Virus record (IMG/VR): IMGVR_UViG_3300007541_008474
Span: 1-30,359 of that record
Source: a virus
Length of the DNA stretch: 30,359 nucleotides
Direction: 5' to 3' (one strand)
Shown: positions 1-8,290 of the stretch, piece after piece
Layout of the letters: each line of letters begins with the position of its first letter
Position numbering within the stretch: the stretch's first letter is position 1
Program-made: the position numbers and the translations under genes
Notes under the pieces: generated by a model
Told to the model about the DNA's origin: nothing
Seen by the model: the letters and a program-made list of their open reading frames with translations, nothing else
Database searches by the model: none

Positions 1-161
1 TCGTCGGCATAGTTGGACAAGTAAAACTCTTTGACCTCAGACTCACTCAACCAGCCTATGAGTTCATTCAGAACATCTTCGGGATCGAGAAGGCCATCCT
101 CGATCTTCTCAGCCAGGAGGTTAGTGTATTCGCGACTACGTTTCAGGGGATGATAATACAT
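1..161 (-). CDS. Small hypothetical protein, C-terminus outside window
   Basis: Open frame of 53 codons starting at the ATG complementary to 159-161 and running off the left edge. The visible N-terminus begins MYYHPLKRSREYTN and is rich in acidic and hydrophobic residues, with no motif I recognise. GGAG lies 7 nt before the ATG. It starts 2 nt after the stop of the SWIM-type gene, so the two are probably co-transcribed. Small proteins of this sort are common in T4-like marine phages; the function is unknown. Confidence 0.7.
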   Translation of the reverse strand, partial: MYYHPLKRSREYTNLLAEKIEDGLLDPEDVLNELIGWLSESEVKEFYLSNYAD

Positions 162-163
162 GA

Positions 164-544
164 TCAGGCTCCAATTGAAAGTTTGGCTTTGACGATTCGG
201 CTATGTTTACAATACTTGTGATACTGGAATCCAATACAATCGCAGGTTACATTCAGACCCTGTACCTGCACCTGATAGGTCTTGCCCGTGGACTTGCTTT
301 TCACGGAAAAGACTCTGAGGTCAATTTTGGTCTTGGGAGCATCGTACCCAATGATATTGGGCTTGAAGATCTGGCTAACAGGAAATTCAGGATTGCCTGT
401 TCGGATGCAGACATAGTTGTTATCCAACCAAGCAGGGTTCTGGACTACTATGCCCGTGTGAGTGGACTCTTGATATTTTACGCCTAGGAGATTGCTAAGA
501 TGTCGAGTCCGGATCTCAGCCCTGGCACCAATTTGGAAGTTCAT
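164..544 (-). CDS. Small SWIM-type zinc-finger protein
   Basis: A 126-aa protein whose C-terminus carries C101-D-C103 and C112-K-H114, i.e. a CxC-x8-CxH array. This matches the SWIM zinc-finger signature, a module known for DNA or protein binding in recombination factors and transposases. The rest is short beta-rich sequence with no catalytic domain visible. The ATG at 544 lies only 6 nt downstream of a strong -10 box, and no other early Met or Shine-Dalgarno site exists, so the mRNA may be leaderless. A role in DNA binding is inferred from the motif alone. Confidence 0.75.
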   Translation of the reverse strand: MNFQIGARAEIRTRHLSNLLGVKYQESTHTGIVVQNPAWLDNNYVCIRTGNPEFPVSQIFKPNIIGYDAPKTKIDLRVFSVKSKSTGKTYQVQVQGLNVTCDCIGFQYHKYCKHSRIVKAKLSIGA

Positions 545-550
545 GATACG

Positions 551-579
551 ATATTAACAGAAAAGGGCCTGTTTGTCAA
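551..579 (-). promoter_or_regulatory. Sigma70-type early promoter inside a terminator
   Basis: On the minus strand TTGACA (579-574) is followed after 17 nt by TAATAT (556-551). It belongs to a family of near-identical promoters in this window. The predicted start falls at about 544, the A of the SWIM gene's ATG. The -35 box lies inside a terminator-like hairpin (562-586). Confidence 0.8.
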
Positions 580-586
580 GCCCTTT
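562..586 (-). terminator. Intrinsic terminator overlapping a promoter
   Basis: In minus-strand RNA a 10-bp stem, AAAGGGCUUG with CAGGCCCUUU (one G-U pair), closes a 5-nt loop and runs into UUUU C U G. It would end leftward transcription coming from 620-1309. The -35 box of the next promoter sits in its 5' arm and loop. Confidence 0.6.
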
Positions 587-619
587 GTGTGAAATATTTT
601 CTTCAATGAAATCAATGAC

Positions 620-802
620 CTAGCCTTCCTCCCGCTCGATTTCACGCATCTTTCGGTCAAATTTTTCTTGGTTTAGCAACCCTTGTTCGCCCAGGCTGTC
701 TATGGCCTGCACTATTCCGACATCTATGCCCTTGATGAAGCAGGCATAACAGGCTAGAAGCATGAGTATGATTTGGACGACCGTCCAGGCTGTATCAGAC
801 AT
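620..802 (-). CDS. Small single-span membrane protein
   Basis: A 60-aa protein with one hydrophobic segment at residues 6-24 (WTVVQIILMLLACYACFIKG) followed by a charged tail ending in REIEREEG. It starts 3 nt after the stop of the SprT-like gene and so is probably read from the same mRNA. There is no recognised domain. It could be a small inner-membrane effector, but nothing in the sequence says what it acts on. Confidence 0.65.
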   Translation of the reverse strand: MSDTAWTVVQIILMLLACYACFIKGIDVGIVQAIDSLGEQGLLNQEKFDRKMREIEREEG

Positions 803-805
803 TAT

Positions 806-1309
806 TCAATCCTTTGGTTGTGGATACCAGGTACCCGCTTCGGTTTCAAAAAAATCGTATAGGTTGCTTGCCTGGAGAAATTTTGCTACCAGACTATTCT
901 CCAATCCATACGCTTCGATTTCCCAGGGATGATCCCAGTAGTCGACATCATCATCATATGGTACGCCATGCCAGGTAGTCACAAACTTTCTTTTGACTAC
1001 CTTATCTTTGAGCTGGCCGTATGCGAATTGTTTGGCGTGTACCATTTCGTGGGCCAGTGTGGTTATGATCGAAAGTCTGGTTCGGTCCTTGTTTAGTAGT
1101 TCAATTTCAAAGTCTCTGGGGCGTGAAAGATCAGCGATATCGCTGGGCCCGCAGAAACCACTGGCAGAGAGTTCATGAGTGCAGATGATTCTAAAGGTTA
1201 GATGTGGTAACATCTTGTGACCGAAAAGATTGGACGCAAATGATCTCGCGGCCTTTCTCATCACAGATGCAAACTTACGATCTCGGGTTCCTCTTACAGT
1301 TACTTGCAT
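806..1309 (-). CDS. SprT-like zinc metalloprotease-family protein
   Basis: A 167-aa protein with H87-E-M-V-H91 inside TTLAHEMVHAKQFAYG, the HExxH zinc site, preceded by a beta strand and followed by a WHG segment and an EIEAYG segment near residues 132-135. This is the layout of SprT/Spartan-like domains. Small SprT-like proteins are frequent in T4-like marine phages; the substrate is unknown. A CATAAATA late-promoter motif lies about 22 nt upstream, with an AGGAGGG ribosome-binding site between them, suggesting late expression apart from the upstream replication genes. Confidence 0.75.
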   Translation of the reverse strand: MQVTVRGTRDRKFASVMRKAARSFASNLFGHKMLPHLTFRIICTHELSASGFCGPSDIADLSRPRDFEIELLNKDRTRLSIITTLAHEMVHAKQFAYGQLKDKVVKRKFVTTWHGVPYDDDVDYWDHPWEIEAYGLENSLVAKFLQASNLYDFFETEAGTWYPQPKD

Positions 1310-1330
1310 TTGGCTTCCCTCCTTCGTAAG

Positions 1331-1338
1331 TATTTATG
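1331..1338 (-). promoter_or_regulatory. T4-like late promoter motif
   Basis: The minus strand reads CATAAATA, matching the NATAAATA form of the T4-type late promoter. With the usual spacing the start would fall near 1325, leaving a short leader that still contains AGGAGGG before the ATG at 1309. Confidence 0.5.
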
Positions 1339-1340
1339 AC

Positions 1341-1487
1341 TTAGTCAGTAAAGTAGCGTGGCTCGTGTTCGTGTGGGTCAATGACTTCCTCAGGCACAGG
1401 TTGTGTCTCGGGCTCAGGTTCGGTCTCGGGCTCAGTATCTGTGCTTGGAATGTGAAATACTGGTGTAACACTAAAAGGATGCTGCAT
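1341..1487 (-). CDS. Small acidic Pro/Glu-repeat protein
   Basis: A 48-aa open frame (ATG at 1487, TAA at 1341) whose middle is a run of Thr-Glu-Pro and Glu-Pro-Glu units, followed by a His/Glu segment (DPHEHEPRYF). AGGAA lies upstream, overlapping the end of the gp41 gene. Low complexity and high negative charge suggest a disordered protein, possibly a DNA mimic or binding tail; that is speculation. It is the last gene before the late promoter. Confidence 0.55.
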   Translation of the reverse strand: MQHPFSVTPVFHIPSTDTEPETEPEPETQPVPEEVIDPHEHEPRYFTD

Positions 1488-1496
1488 GGCTAGTTC

Positions 1497-2897
1497 CTAG
1501 AATTTGAGAGAACTATAATCGGGACCTGCTTTCCTATTTCCTGGATTGTATGATGAAACCTTATCGATGTCAAGGTTCGTAGTACCTTTCGATCCTTTAT
1601 TGATATTCGTCTGGGCTGAACTCTCCAGATCGAACAATCTCATCTTGGCTCTGTCAACACCAATGACAAACTTTCGGTTCATGGTCGGATCGTTATAACG
1701 ATTCTTGAGCTGCTTGACCAAAAGTTGCCCCATGGCTTCCAGATCCTCAGTACTGATTAGTGCAAACATGAAGTCTACTGTGGCTGGCAAACCAAAAGAC
1801 TCTGAGGTATCGGTAAGCTCAACTTCGGTATTTCCATAACCACCTCGAGTCGTCTGTGTGGCACTTAGTATGGGTACGTCGTGCTCAACGGCCATGCCAC
1901 GTAATTCTTCGGCTATGCTCTTGATCAGAGTATAGCTATTGATGTTGGCACCAGATTTGAATCTGGAGCTGGCACAGATATTTAGGTAATCTATGACTAT
2001 GAGATCTGGTCTAAAGTTGCGCTTGAGCTGTAGTTCTTTGAGCAGACTTTTGAAGTGTCCCGTGTGTGCTCCCGCGGTTGGATATTCCTTGATGATTAGA
2101 TTACCCTGAGCCTTTTCTCTGATCTTGGCTACACGATTTTCAAAGATAGGGCGCGGCAAATCTTTGAGACTGTCCATGGTAACATTCATCAAATTGGCAT
2201 CAATTCTTTCGGCAATTCTCTCTTCGGCCATCTCCATGGTAATGTATAGCACATTCTTGCCCTGACTCAGTGTACTAGCCGCTACATGACACATGAACAG
2301 ACTCTTACCAACACCAGTGCCTGCCAGGACGACATTCAGAGTCTTGTTGGGCATACCGCCATTGGTAATCTTGTTCATCATTTCTAAATCAAAGGGTATA
2401 CGATTTTCTACCTTGTGATAGAAATCATATCTGAGACTGGCATCCTGCAAATAGTCATGGCCCACACGACGATCAAATGCCACACCCAGAGCTTCAGATA
2501 ACAGTGTTGGTATGGCATCCTTGCTATGGTTTGTGTCCTTGCCATCGGCAATGGCAATGCTTTTCAGGATGGCATTGTATACTGCTCGGTCCTTGCAAAA
2601 GTTTTCTGTCTCGGTTAGGAGCCAGTTGTTGTCTGCAGTACTGGGCTCTAGTTCCTGAACAATGGCCATGCGCTGGCCATATTCATTCTCATTGAGGTTG
2701 CGTTTGTTCTGCAACTCAACGGTTATGACTTCAGTGTTGGGGCTACTATTATATTCTTTATAGAAGTTTTCAATGATAACAAAGATGTCACGTTCAGAGC
2801 TATCTCTGAAATATTCGGGCTTTACAAAGGGGAGAACTGTTCTGGCATAGTCATTATTGTGGATCAAACTGCTGAGGATCAAGGTCTCGATCTTCAT
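1497..2897 (-). CDS. 41: Replicative DNA helicase, T4 gp41 / DnaB family
   Basis: A 466-aa protein with the DnaB-type RecA fold: Walker A GTGVGKS at residues 193-199, Walker B LIVIDYLN near 300, and downstream TQTTRGG. The N-terminal 140 residues form the helical domain typical of gp41. It unwinds DNA 5' to 3' as a hexamer ahead of gp43 and works with primase gp61, which is not in this window. It starts inside the preceding 109-aa gene, 44 nt before that gene's stop, with AAGGA at good spacing, so translational coupling is likely. Confidence 0.93.
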   Translation of the reverse strand: MKIETLILSSLIHNNDYARTVLPFVKPEYFRDSSERDIFVIIENFYKEYNSSPNTEVITVELQNKRNLNENEYGQRMAIVQELEPSTADNNWLLTETENFCKDRAVYNAILKSIAIADGKDTNHSKDAIPTLLSEALGVAFDRRVGHDYLQDASLRYDFYHKVENRIPFDLEMMNKITNGGMPNKTLNVVLAGTGVGKSLFMCHVAASTLSQGKNVLYITMEMAEERIAERIDANLMNVTMDSLKDLPRPIFENRVAKIREKAQGNLIIKEYPTAGAHTGHFKSLLKELQLKRNFRPDLIVIDYLNICASSRFKSGANINSYTLIKSIAEELRGMAVEHDVPILSATQTTRGGYGNTEVELTDTSESFGLPATVDFMFALISTEDLEAMGQLLVKQLKNRYNDPTMNRKFVIGVDRAKMRLFDLESSAQTNINKGSKGTTNLDIDKVSSYNPGNRKAGPDYSSLKF

Positions 2898-3183
2898 TAC
2901 GGTCCTTCATGAAATTTACTGCGCGCTCTACCATGGTTGCAAGAATGTCCTGTAGTACAGACTCAAAATGAGCCTGGTCCTTACCATAGGGGTCTAGATT
3001 GTCTGGCTTTTGCAGAACCTGATAATCCACAGCCATGCCACCCAGAGGATCTGTTGGATGATCGGCTATGCTCTTGAATGCTATGTAGGTATCTTTCCAG
3101 GGTCCTTCGGTAATCACTACACCCCAGTGTTCTGTACCATGTCTCCAATGTTCAAACATCACTGGCTGCGTCGAACTCATCAT
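2854..3183 (-). CDS. Conserved hypothetical protein between uvsX and gp41
   Basis: A 109-aa soluble protein, rich in acidic and aromatic residues, ending in DRDLDPQQFDPQ. Two Met codons stand in tandem; GAGGAG is better spaced for the second (3180). It overlaps uvsX by 32 nt at its start and gp41 by 44 nt at its end, which is unusually tight packing. Its place between recombinase and helicase hints at a replication-linked role, for instance as a loader or mediator, but no domain is recognisable. Confidence 0.75.
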   Translation of the reverse strand: MMSSTQPVMFEHWRHGTEHWGVVITEGPWKDTYIAFKSIADHPTDPLGGMAVDYQVLQKPDNLDPYGKDQAHFESVLQDILATMVERAVNFMKDRNEDRDLDPQQFDPQ

Positions 3184-4213
3184 TCAGCTCCTCTACACTA
3201 ATGTCATTGGCTACCAGATCACTGGCACTGATTCTGTACTTGGTTTCAATCCAGTCTCTGAATGTCTTGTCTGACATAATTGGCAACCAAAACTCTTTGG
3301 TATATGTGTCCTTGTGTCTGTACTTCTTGTCGGAACCCGCGTGTGCATACCAGCCATTGCTGGGTTTGACTACATGCCCACTCTGTAATGCAATGTCCAA
3401 CAAACCAGACCAGGTACTGATACCACCCTCGAAGCTGACTTCAATGGGAATCTTGCTCTTTTCACGAACATGCCGACTCTTTTCAACATTGATGATAAAA
3501 TTATAACCAACCAGTTCAGTACCTTCTTTTTCCTGCTGGCGCCCAATGATATAAATGTTGTCGGCGCTATAGTATACGCCTGTACCGCCACTGACAACAT
3601 CCTTGGGGAACATACCAATTTCTTTGTAGGTATGATTTACCACAACCATGGGAATGTCTTTGATGGTCAGATGAGGTGTAACCATTCTGAATAGACTCTT
3701 TAGCTGCTTGGCTCGACTCATGTCGGCTACGCTCTTGCCTTCCAGGGCATCTTCAACCTCTTTCTTACTGGCCAGATTGCCTACACTGTCCACAATGATG
3801 ATCAGATGATCACCACGTTCAATGTTATTGAGCTGAGCCATGCTATCATGCTTGAGTTGCTCAATATCAGTTATGGGCGTATGTAGTACCCTGTCGGTAG
3901 AGATACCGAAGCTATCAAAATAAGACTGAGGACTACCAAACTCAGAATCATAAAATAACACAACAGCATCTTCATACTTGTCCAGATATGCCTTAGCGCA
4001 CATTAGAGAGAATGCGGTCTTGAAATGCTTGGACGGGCCCGCAAAAACCGTCAGACCAGGTGTAAGTCCACCATCCAATTTGCCGCTAAGTGCAACATTG
4101 ATCATGGGGACATTGGTCTGTATCATATCCTTGGCACTGAAGAATTTACTTTTGTTCAGTACCTCAGTGTCTTTGATTGTACTATTCTTCTTCAACTTAT
4201 CGATGAGGCTCAT
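3152..4213 (-). CDS. uvsX: UvsX RecA-like recombinase
   Basis: A 353-aa RecA-family ATPase. Walker A is GPSKHFKT (residues 59-66), close to T4 UvsX, and Walker B is LIIIVDS. The GGTGVYYS segment matches the DNA-binding loop region and the C-terminus is acidic. UvsX forms filaments on single-stranded DNA and drives strand exchange for recombination-dependent replication and repair. AAGGAG stands 6 nt before the ATG. It lies downstream of gp43 in the same operon. Confidence 0.93.
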   Translation of the reverse strand: MSLIDKLKKNSTIKDTEVLNKSKFFSAKDMIQTNVPMINVALSGKLDGGLTPGLTVFAGPSKHFKTAFSLMCAKAYLDKYEDAVVLFYDSEFGSPQSYFDSFGISTDRVLHTPITDIEQLKHDSMAQLNNIERGDHLIIIVDSVGNLASKKEVEDALEGKSVADMSRAKQLKSLFRMVTPHLTIKDIPMVVVNHTYKEIGMFPKDVVSGGTGVYYSADNIYIIGRQQEKEGTELVGYNFIINVEKSRHVREKSKIPIEVSFEGGISTWSGLLDIALQSGHVVKPSNGWYAHAGSDKKYRHKDTYTKEFWLPIMSDKTFRDWIETKYRISASDLVANDISVEELNDEFDAASDV

Positions 4214-4275
4214 AACTTCTCCTTGGCAACATAGGCCATGATTCTAGTATGTGTACGTATAAAATGCGATACCAT

Positions 4276-6765
4276 TTAGCCAAAAAGGTCCTCTAGGGTA
4301 GCCTGTGGCTTGATACTCCAGCCTATGCCGCTTAGTATGGTATTCAGGGGTTCAATAAAGGATTTCTGGAACATGGTTTCGTGATCAATGAATTTTTCCA
4401 GACCAAATTCACGGGGAATACTACCAATGAATCCTATGGCATTCTCTCCGATGTGATTTGGTGTCTTTAGATACAGGAACTTGATCTTGTCGCCTTCACG
4501 TATCTGCTCATAGCGTTTTTCCAGACCCTGCTTCTTCAGATGCCAGTTATACAAAAGGCTGGCTCTGACGTGCATGGGAGTAGCCTTGACATAGATTGAG
4601 GTTGAGCTGGCATACTGTTCTAGTCCACTGACACCTCGGGGAAAGGCAATCTGCTCGGGACTAAGATTCTTGTACTCGGCTTCAACCTTGCTAATATAGG
4701 CATGCAGATCCAGCTCGGTCTTGGTCAGGCAAATCTTTACAGCCTCCTTGAGCTTCTCTCTGACATACTCGGGAGTACTGCTCCGAACAATTTCCAGGCC
4801 CATGACCTTGAGCTTGGGTTCGGCATAGGTAACTCCTTCACTGTCCAGCACATTCAGAGCATATCGCTTCTTGGCTACCCAGATGCCACGGTCTGCAATG
4901 ACTTCACGCTTGAAGAATATCTTTTGTTCATAGGCATTGGTATAGTCTGCCAGACCCTTACAGGCTCGATTCAGAACTTCTTCGATCTTTTCCTCACAGA
5001 TCTTATTCAGGATGCTAAGTACCTTTTCCTTGCTCTGATCTTTATAAAATTTATTTACCAAAGTACTCATGGTCACATAGCAGCTATCAGTGTCTGAATA
5101 GAAGCTATAATCGGCATCTTTGGTGCCACAGACCTTGTTTAGCCAGGCATTGAGTTCACGACCAACTACCTGAATGATATACTGGCCTGTCATGGTAATG
5201 CCTTCGGCGATCTTAGAGTCATAGAATCTAAAATACTCATTGGCCCAGGCGCCATAGAGACTGTTCATCTGAATCTTTCGTGCCATCTGGAAATTATTGA
5301 ACTTGGCAATCTGATTCTGATGATAGGGTTGCTTGGTAAGCTCATACTGTGTCTGTGCTTCCAGCATCTGCTTCTTGTACTTCTTGCGATCATCAAACAG
5401 CTTTTGCACAATCTCAGGGAATACACCCAGCTTGTCTGTTCTGAACATGGCACCATTTGATGTCATGCAAACTTTATTGGTTTTCAGATGATCAAGGTCA
5501 GGTGTTCGATCCAGTAATGCATCAACAGTAACATCGGTCTGTCCTGGTATGAGTGTCTCAGGACTTAGATTGTACTGCATGATGATACTGGGATACAGGC
5601 TAGTGGCATCAAAGCTAATTACCCAATCATACTGTCCAGGGCGCGGCTCTTTGACATAGGCACCAACAATCTGTCTGGCTGGTTTATTTTCACGCTGATG
5701 AACAACAATGTTCTTGTTCCAGAGATGATTGTATAGGATACAATCCCAGGTCCGAACTGCGGAAAATACATCACTGATGTTACACTTGGCATCATAGGCC
5801 ATGGTCAGGATGAGCTCAATGAGCTTCATCTTACCTTCGAGCTGGTCAACAAGCTCGGTATCAACCACGTTATACTCTACGAACTTTTGCCAGTCATTGG
5901 TATAGAAATCTCTGAAGCTATCATATTCATCATAGCTAAGTTTTTCCTTGCCCAATTCTACCTTGGCAATGTAGTCTAGCTTGTAGCTCTCCTGTGCAGT
6001 ATAGGTAAATTTCTTGTACAGATCCAGATAGTCCAGAGTATTGATACCCTGAAGCTCCATGATGATCTGTGTCTTACCCATCTTTTCAATTTCACGATCA
6101 TTGATGCGATTCCAGGGGCTCAGAGTATTGGTTAGCTCATCGCCCAGAACACGACGCATGCGATTTACCAGATAGGCAATGTCAAAGAACTCTACGTTCC
6201 AGCCTGTGATGATATGAGGATAGTCGTCAGTCCAGAACTTTAGAAATTTCTTGAACAGATCATATTCATTCTTGCACTGAACATACTGATGGTTTTCCTG
6301 TGTAGGCTCAGCAGGACGGGCACCAAAGGTAACAATCTGCTTGGTGGAATAGTTCTGCATTGTAATGAGCAAAACTTCTTCTATGGGATTTTTCACATCA
6401 GGAAAACCATGTTCAGCCGTAGACTCAATGTCCAGACTGAAGATGCGCATCTGATGTATATCGAAATCTATTTCACCAGGAAAGGTTTCAGTGATATACT
6501 GATAGGCAAAGTTGGTATTGCCATAGATTTCAAAGCCGTCGACATCGCCATATTTCTTGACATAGTCTTTGGCATCATTGATGCTGTCAAAGCGAATGCT
6601 TTCCAGCGGCTTGCCGAATAGGCTGTAATGTGAACTTGTAGGATTGCGGCTTGGTACCCAGAGAGTAGGTTTGAAGTCTACCCGTTCCTGAACTATCTTG
6701 CCGCCATTGATACCACGAACCAGCAGCTTGTTACCAAACTGCTGGATGTTTGTGTAGAAACGCAT
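4276..6765 (-). CDS. 43: DNA polymerase, T4 gp43 family B
   Basis: An 829-aa replicative polymerase. The exonuclease has D112/E114 (Exo I, LDIEST), D195 (Exo II) and Y298-x3-D302 (Exo III). The polymerase has motif A SFDATSLYPS with D386, motif B KIQMNSLYG near 498-505 and motif C YSDTDS with D558/D560, followed by KKRY. All catalytic residues are present, so it should be an active proofreading enzyme. The upstream 20 nt have no good Shine-Dalgarno site, which may mean coupling to spoVR or translational control. It lies directly after the SpoVR gene. Confidence 0.96.
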   Translation of the reverse strand: MRFYTNIQQFGNKLLVRGINGGKIVQERVDFKPTLWVPSRNPTSSHYSLFGKPLESIRFDSINDAKDYVKKYGDVDGFEIYGNTNFAYQYITETFPGEIDFDIHQMRIFSLDIESTAEHGFPDVKNPIEEVLLITMQNYSTKQIVTFGARPAEPTQENHQYVQCKNEYDLFKKFLKFWTDDYPHIITGWNVEFFDIAYLVNRMRRVLGDELTNTLSPWNRINDREIEKMGKTQIIMELQGINTLDYLDLYKKFTYTAQESYKLDYIAKVELGKEKLSYDEYDSFRDFYTNDWQKFVEYNVVDTELVDQLEGKMKLIELILTMAYDAKCNISDVFSAVRTWDCILYNHLWNKNIVVHQRENKPARQIVGAYVKEPRPGQYDWVISFDATSLYPSIIMQYNLSPETLIPGQTDVTVDALLDRTPDLDHLKTNKVCMTSNGAMFRTDKLGVFPEIVQKLFDDRKKYKKQMLEAQTQYELTKQPYHQNQIAKFNNFQMARKIQMNSLYGAWANEYFRFYDSKIAEGITMTGQYIIQVVGRELNAWLNKVCGTKDADYSFYSDTDSCYVTMSTLVNKFYKDQSKEKVLSILNKICEEKIEEVLNRACKGLADYTNAYEQKIFFKREVIADRGIWVAKKRYALNVLDSEGVTYAEPKLKVMGLEIVRSSTPEYVREKLKEAVKICLTKTELDLHAYISKVEAEYKNLSPEQIAFPRGVSGLEQYASSTSIYVKATPMHVRASLLYNWHLKKQGLEKRYEQIREGDKIKFLYLKTPNHIGENAIGFIGSIPREFGLEKFIDHETMFQKSFIEPLNTILSGIGWSIKPQATLEDLFG

Positions 6766-6768
6766 AAT

Positions 6769-8289
6769 TTAGCAAATAACGATGTTTGATGGAAGTGATG
6801 AAGCTGAAGCACTACGGTTGATTGGATCACCACGACTGTCTACCATGATAACAGGATAGCCGCCCCAGAGCTTTTCGATATGAGGCATCATCTTTTGAAT
6901 GTTATCGAGCTTTCGGCCCCGATGTTCAGTGTATTGTAGCAACAATGTACGACTTTTGCGATTGACTTGTTTGACTTCGATCTGTGGTACACTGGCCGCT
7001 CGGAGATACTGATCTGCCAGCATTTCACGAATGCGCTCAAAACCTGAGTCATTGTGTATGGCCTTGACCACATACTTGTCCTTGTCGGCGCGATCATCCC
7101 AGACGCTGAACAGTTTCTGCTGACGAATCACTTCGGGACTTAGCCATTGACGTATGAAGCTTTCGTCTCTGAACTCAGCCACGGCCTCCAGAATTAGTTC
7201 ACGTGAAGTCTTGCCTTTGATTAGTTTACCAAACCAACGCTGATCCTCGGCTGTTGGATTTTCGCACATGCGTTGTATGTCACGCAGCATGGCAAAGCCA
7301 AAGCTATAAGGATTGATACCGCTATAGTAAGGTTTGTCATAATCGGGTTGATACAGTACATTGGTGTGCAATTGCAAAAACTCCAGATGCGCACCCTGTG
7401 TGGTCAGGCCTTTTTCATGAAGTCGGTTCAGAATCTCGTAGTGGGTTAGACTAGCGAATCCTTCGTTCATGACCTTGGTCTGAGCCTGAGGATAAAAATA
7501 CTGAGCAATTTTTCTGACAATGCGTAGTATCTCACGCTGCCAGACCTCGATTTCTGGACTATACTTTTCAAAGAAGTATAGCAGATTCTCTTCGGGTTGC
7601 TCAGGGAAGGGCTTGGTCGCCGCGTCTTTCTTCTTGTTATTCTTGCTCTCTGGAGTGATACGGTAAAGCTCGTTTACCTGAGATTGCAGGTACTCGGCGC
7701 GATCCCGCGCACGATCTTTCTCGGCCTGAACGTTCAGCTTGGTCGGACGCTGATAACGATTGACACCGTAGTCCATGAGAGCATGACAGCTATCTATCCA
7801 TGCCTCAACTTCGGAATGTCCATATCTGGCCTCGGCCTGGTCAATATAGTCCCTGGCAAAGATCAGATAATCGACAATGCTGCTTGCATCTGTCCATTGC
7901 TTGAACAGATAATTGTTCTTGAAGAAATGATTATGGCCAAAGGCCGCGTGAGCTATGACCAGAGCCTGCGTGGTCATGCTATTGTCTTCCATGAGATAGT
8001 TGATGCAGGGACTGCTGTTGATGACTAGCTCATAGGCCAGGCCACTATGGCCCTTCTGATAATTTCTTTGTTCACTGATAAAGTGCTTACCAAAACTCCA
8101 ATGCTTATAATAGATGGGCATGCCTACACTGGTATAGGCATCCAGCATCTGTTCACTGCTGATAATTTCTAGCTGGTTAGGATAGTAATCCAGACCAAGT
8201 TCGTCTCTGGCTACTTGTTCACAGGCGTCATAGACATCATCTAACTGCTTGAAAGTCCAGTCGCTTCCTGACCATAATGGGTTACTCAT
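6769..8289 (-). CDS. spoVR: SpoVR-family protein (YcgB-like)
   Basis: A 506-aa protein homologous to SpoVR/YcgB over its length. It has SGLAYELVINSSPCINYLME, HAAFGHNHFF, the WQREILRIVRKIAQYFYPQ block and MNEGFASLTHYEILNRL. The conserved His and Glu suggest a metal site of unknown chemistry. In Bacillus SpoVR affects spore cortex; in enterobacteria YcgB belongs to the stationary-phase set with YeaG and YeaH. Here it follows the yeaH-like gene by 1 nt, with AAGGA upstream, keeping the bacterial trio together in a phage replication operon. Confidence 0.92.
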   Translation of the reverse strand: MSNPLWSGSDWTFKQLDDVYDACEQVARDELGLDYYPNQLEIISSEQMLDAYTSVGMPIYYKHWSFGKHFISEQRNYQKGHSGLAYELVINSSPCINYLMEDNSMTTQALVIAHAAFGHNHFFKNNYLFKQWTDASSIVDYLIFARDYIDQAEARYGHSEVEAWIDSCHALMDYGVNRYQRPTKLNVQAEKDRARDRAEYLQSQVNELYRITPESKNNKKKDAATKPFPEQPEENLLYFFEKYSPEIEVWQREILRIVRKIAQYFYPQAQTKVMNEGFASLTHYEILNRLHEKGLTTQGAHLEFLQLHTNVLYQPDYDKPYYSGINPYSFGFAMLRDIQRMCENPTAEDQRWFGKLIKGKTSRELILEAVAEFRDESFIRQWLSPEVIRQQKLFSVWDDRADKDKYVVKAIHNDSGFERIREMLADQYLRAASVPQIEVKQVNRKSRTLLLQYTEHRGRKLDNIQKMMPHIEKLWGGYPVIMVDSRGDPINRSASASSLPSNIVIC

Positions 8290-8290
8290 G

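Noticed and set aside
4702-5097. Plus-strand 131-codon frame within gp43
   Set aside because: It runs antisense to conserved polymerase codons and has no ribosome-binding site or recognisable product.
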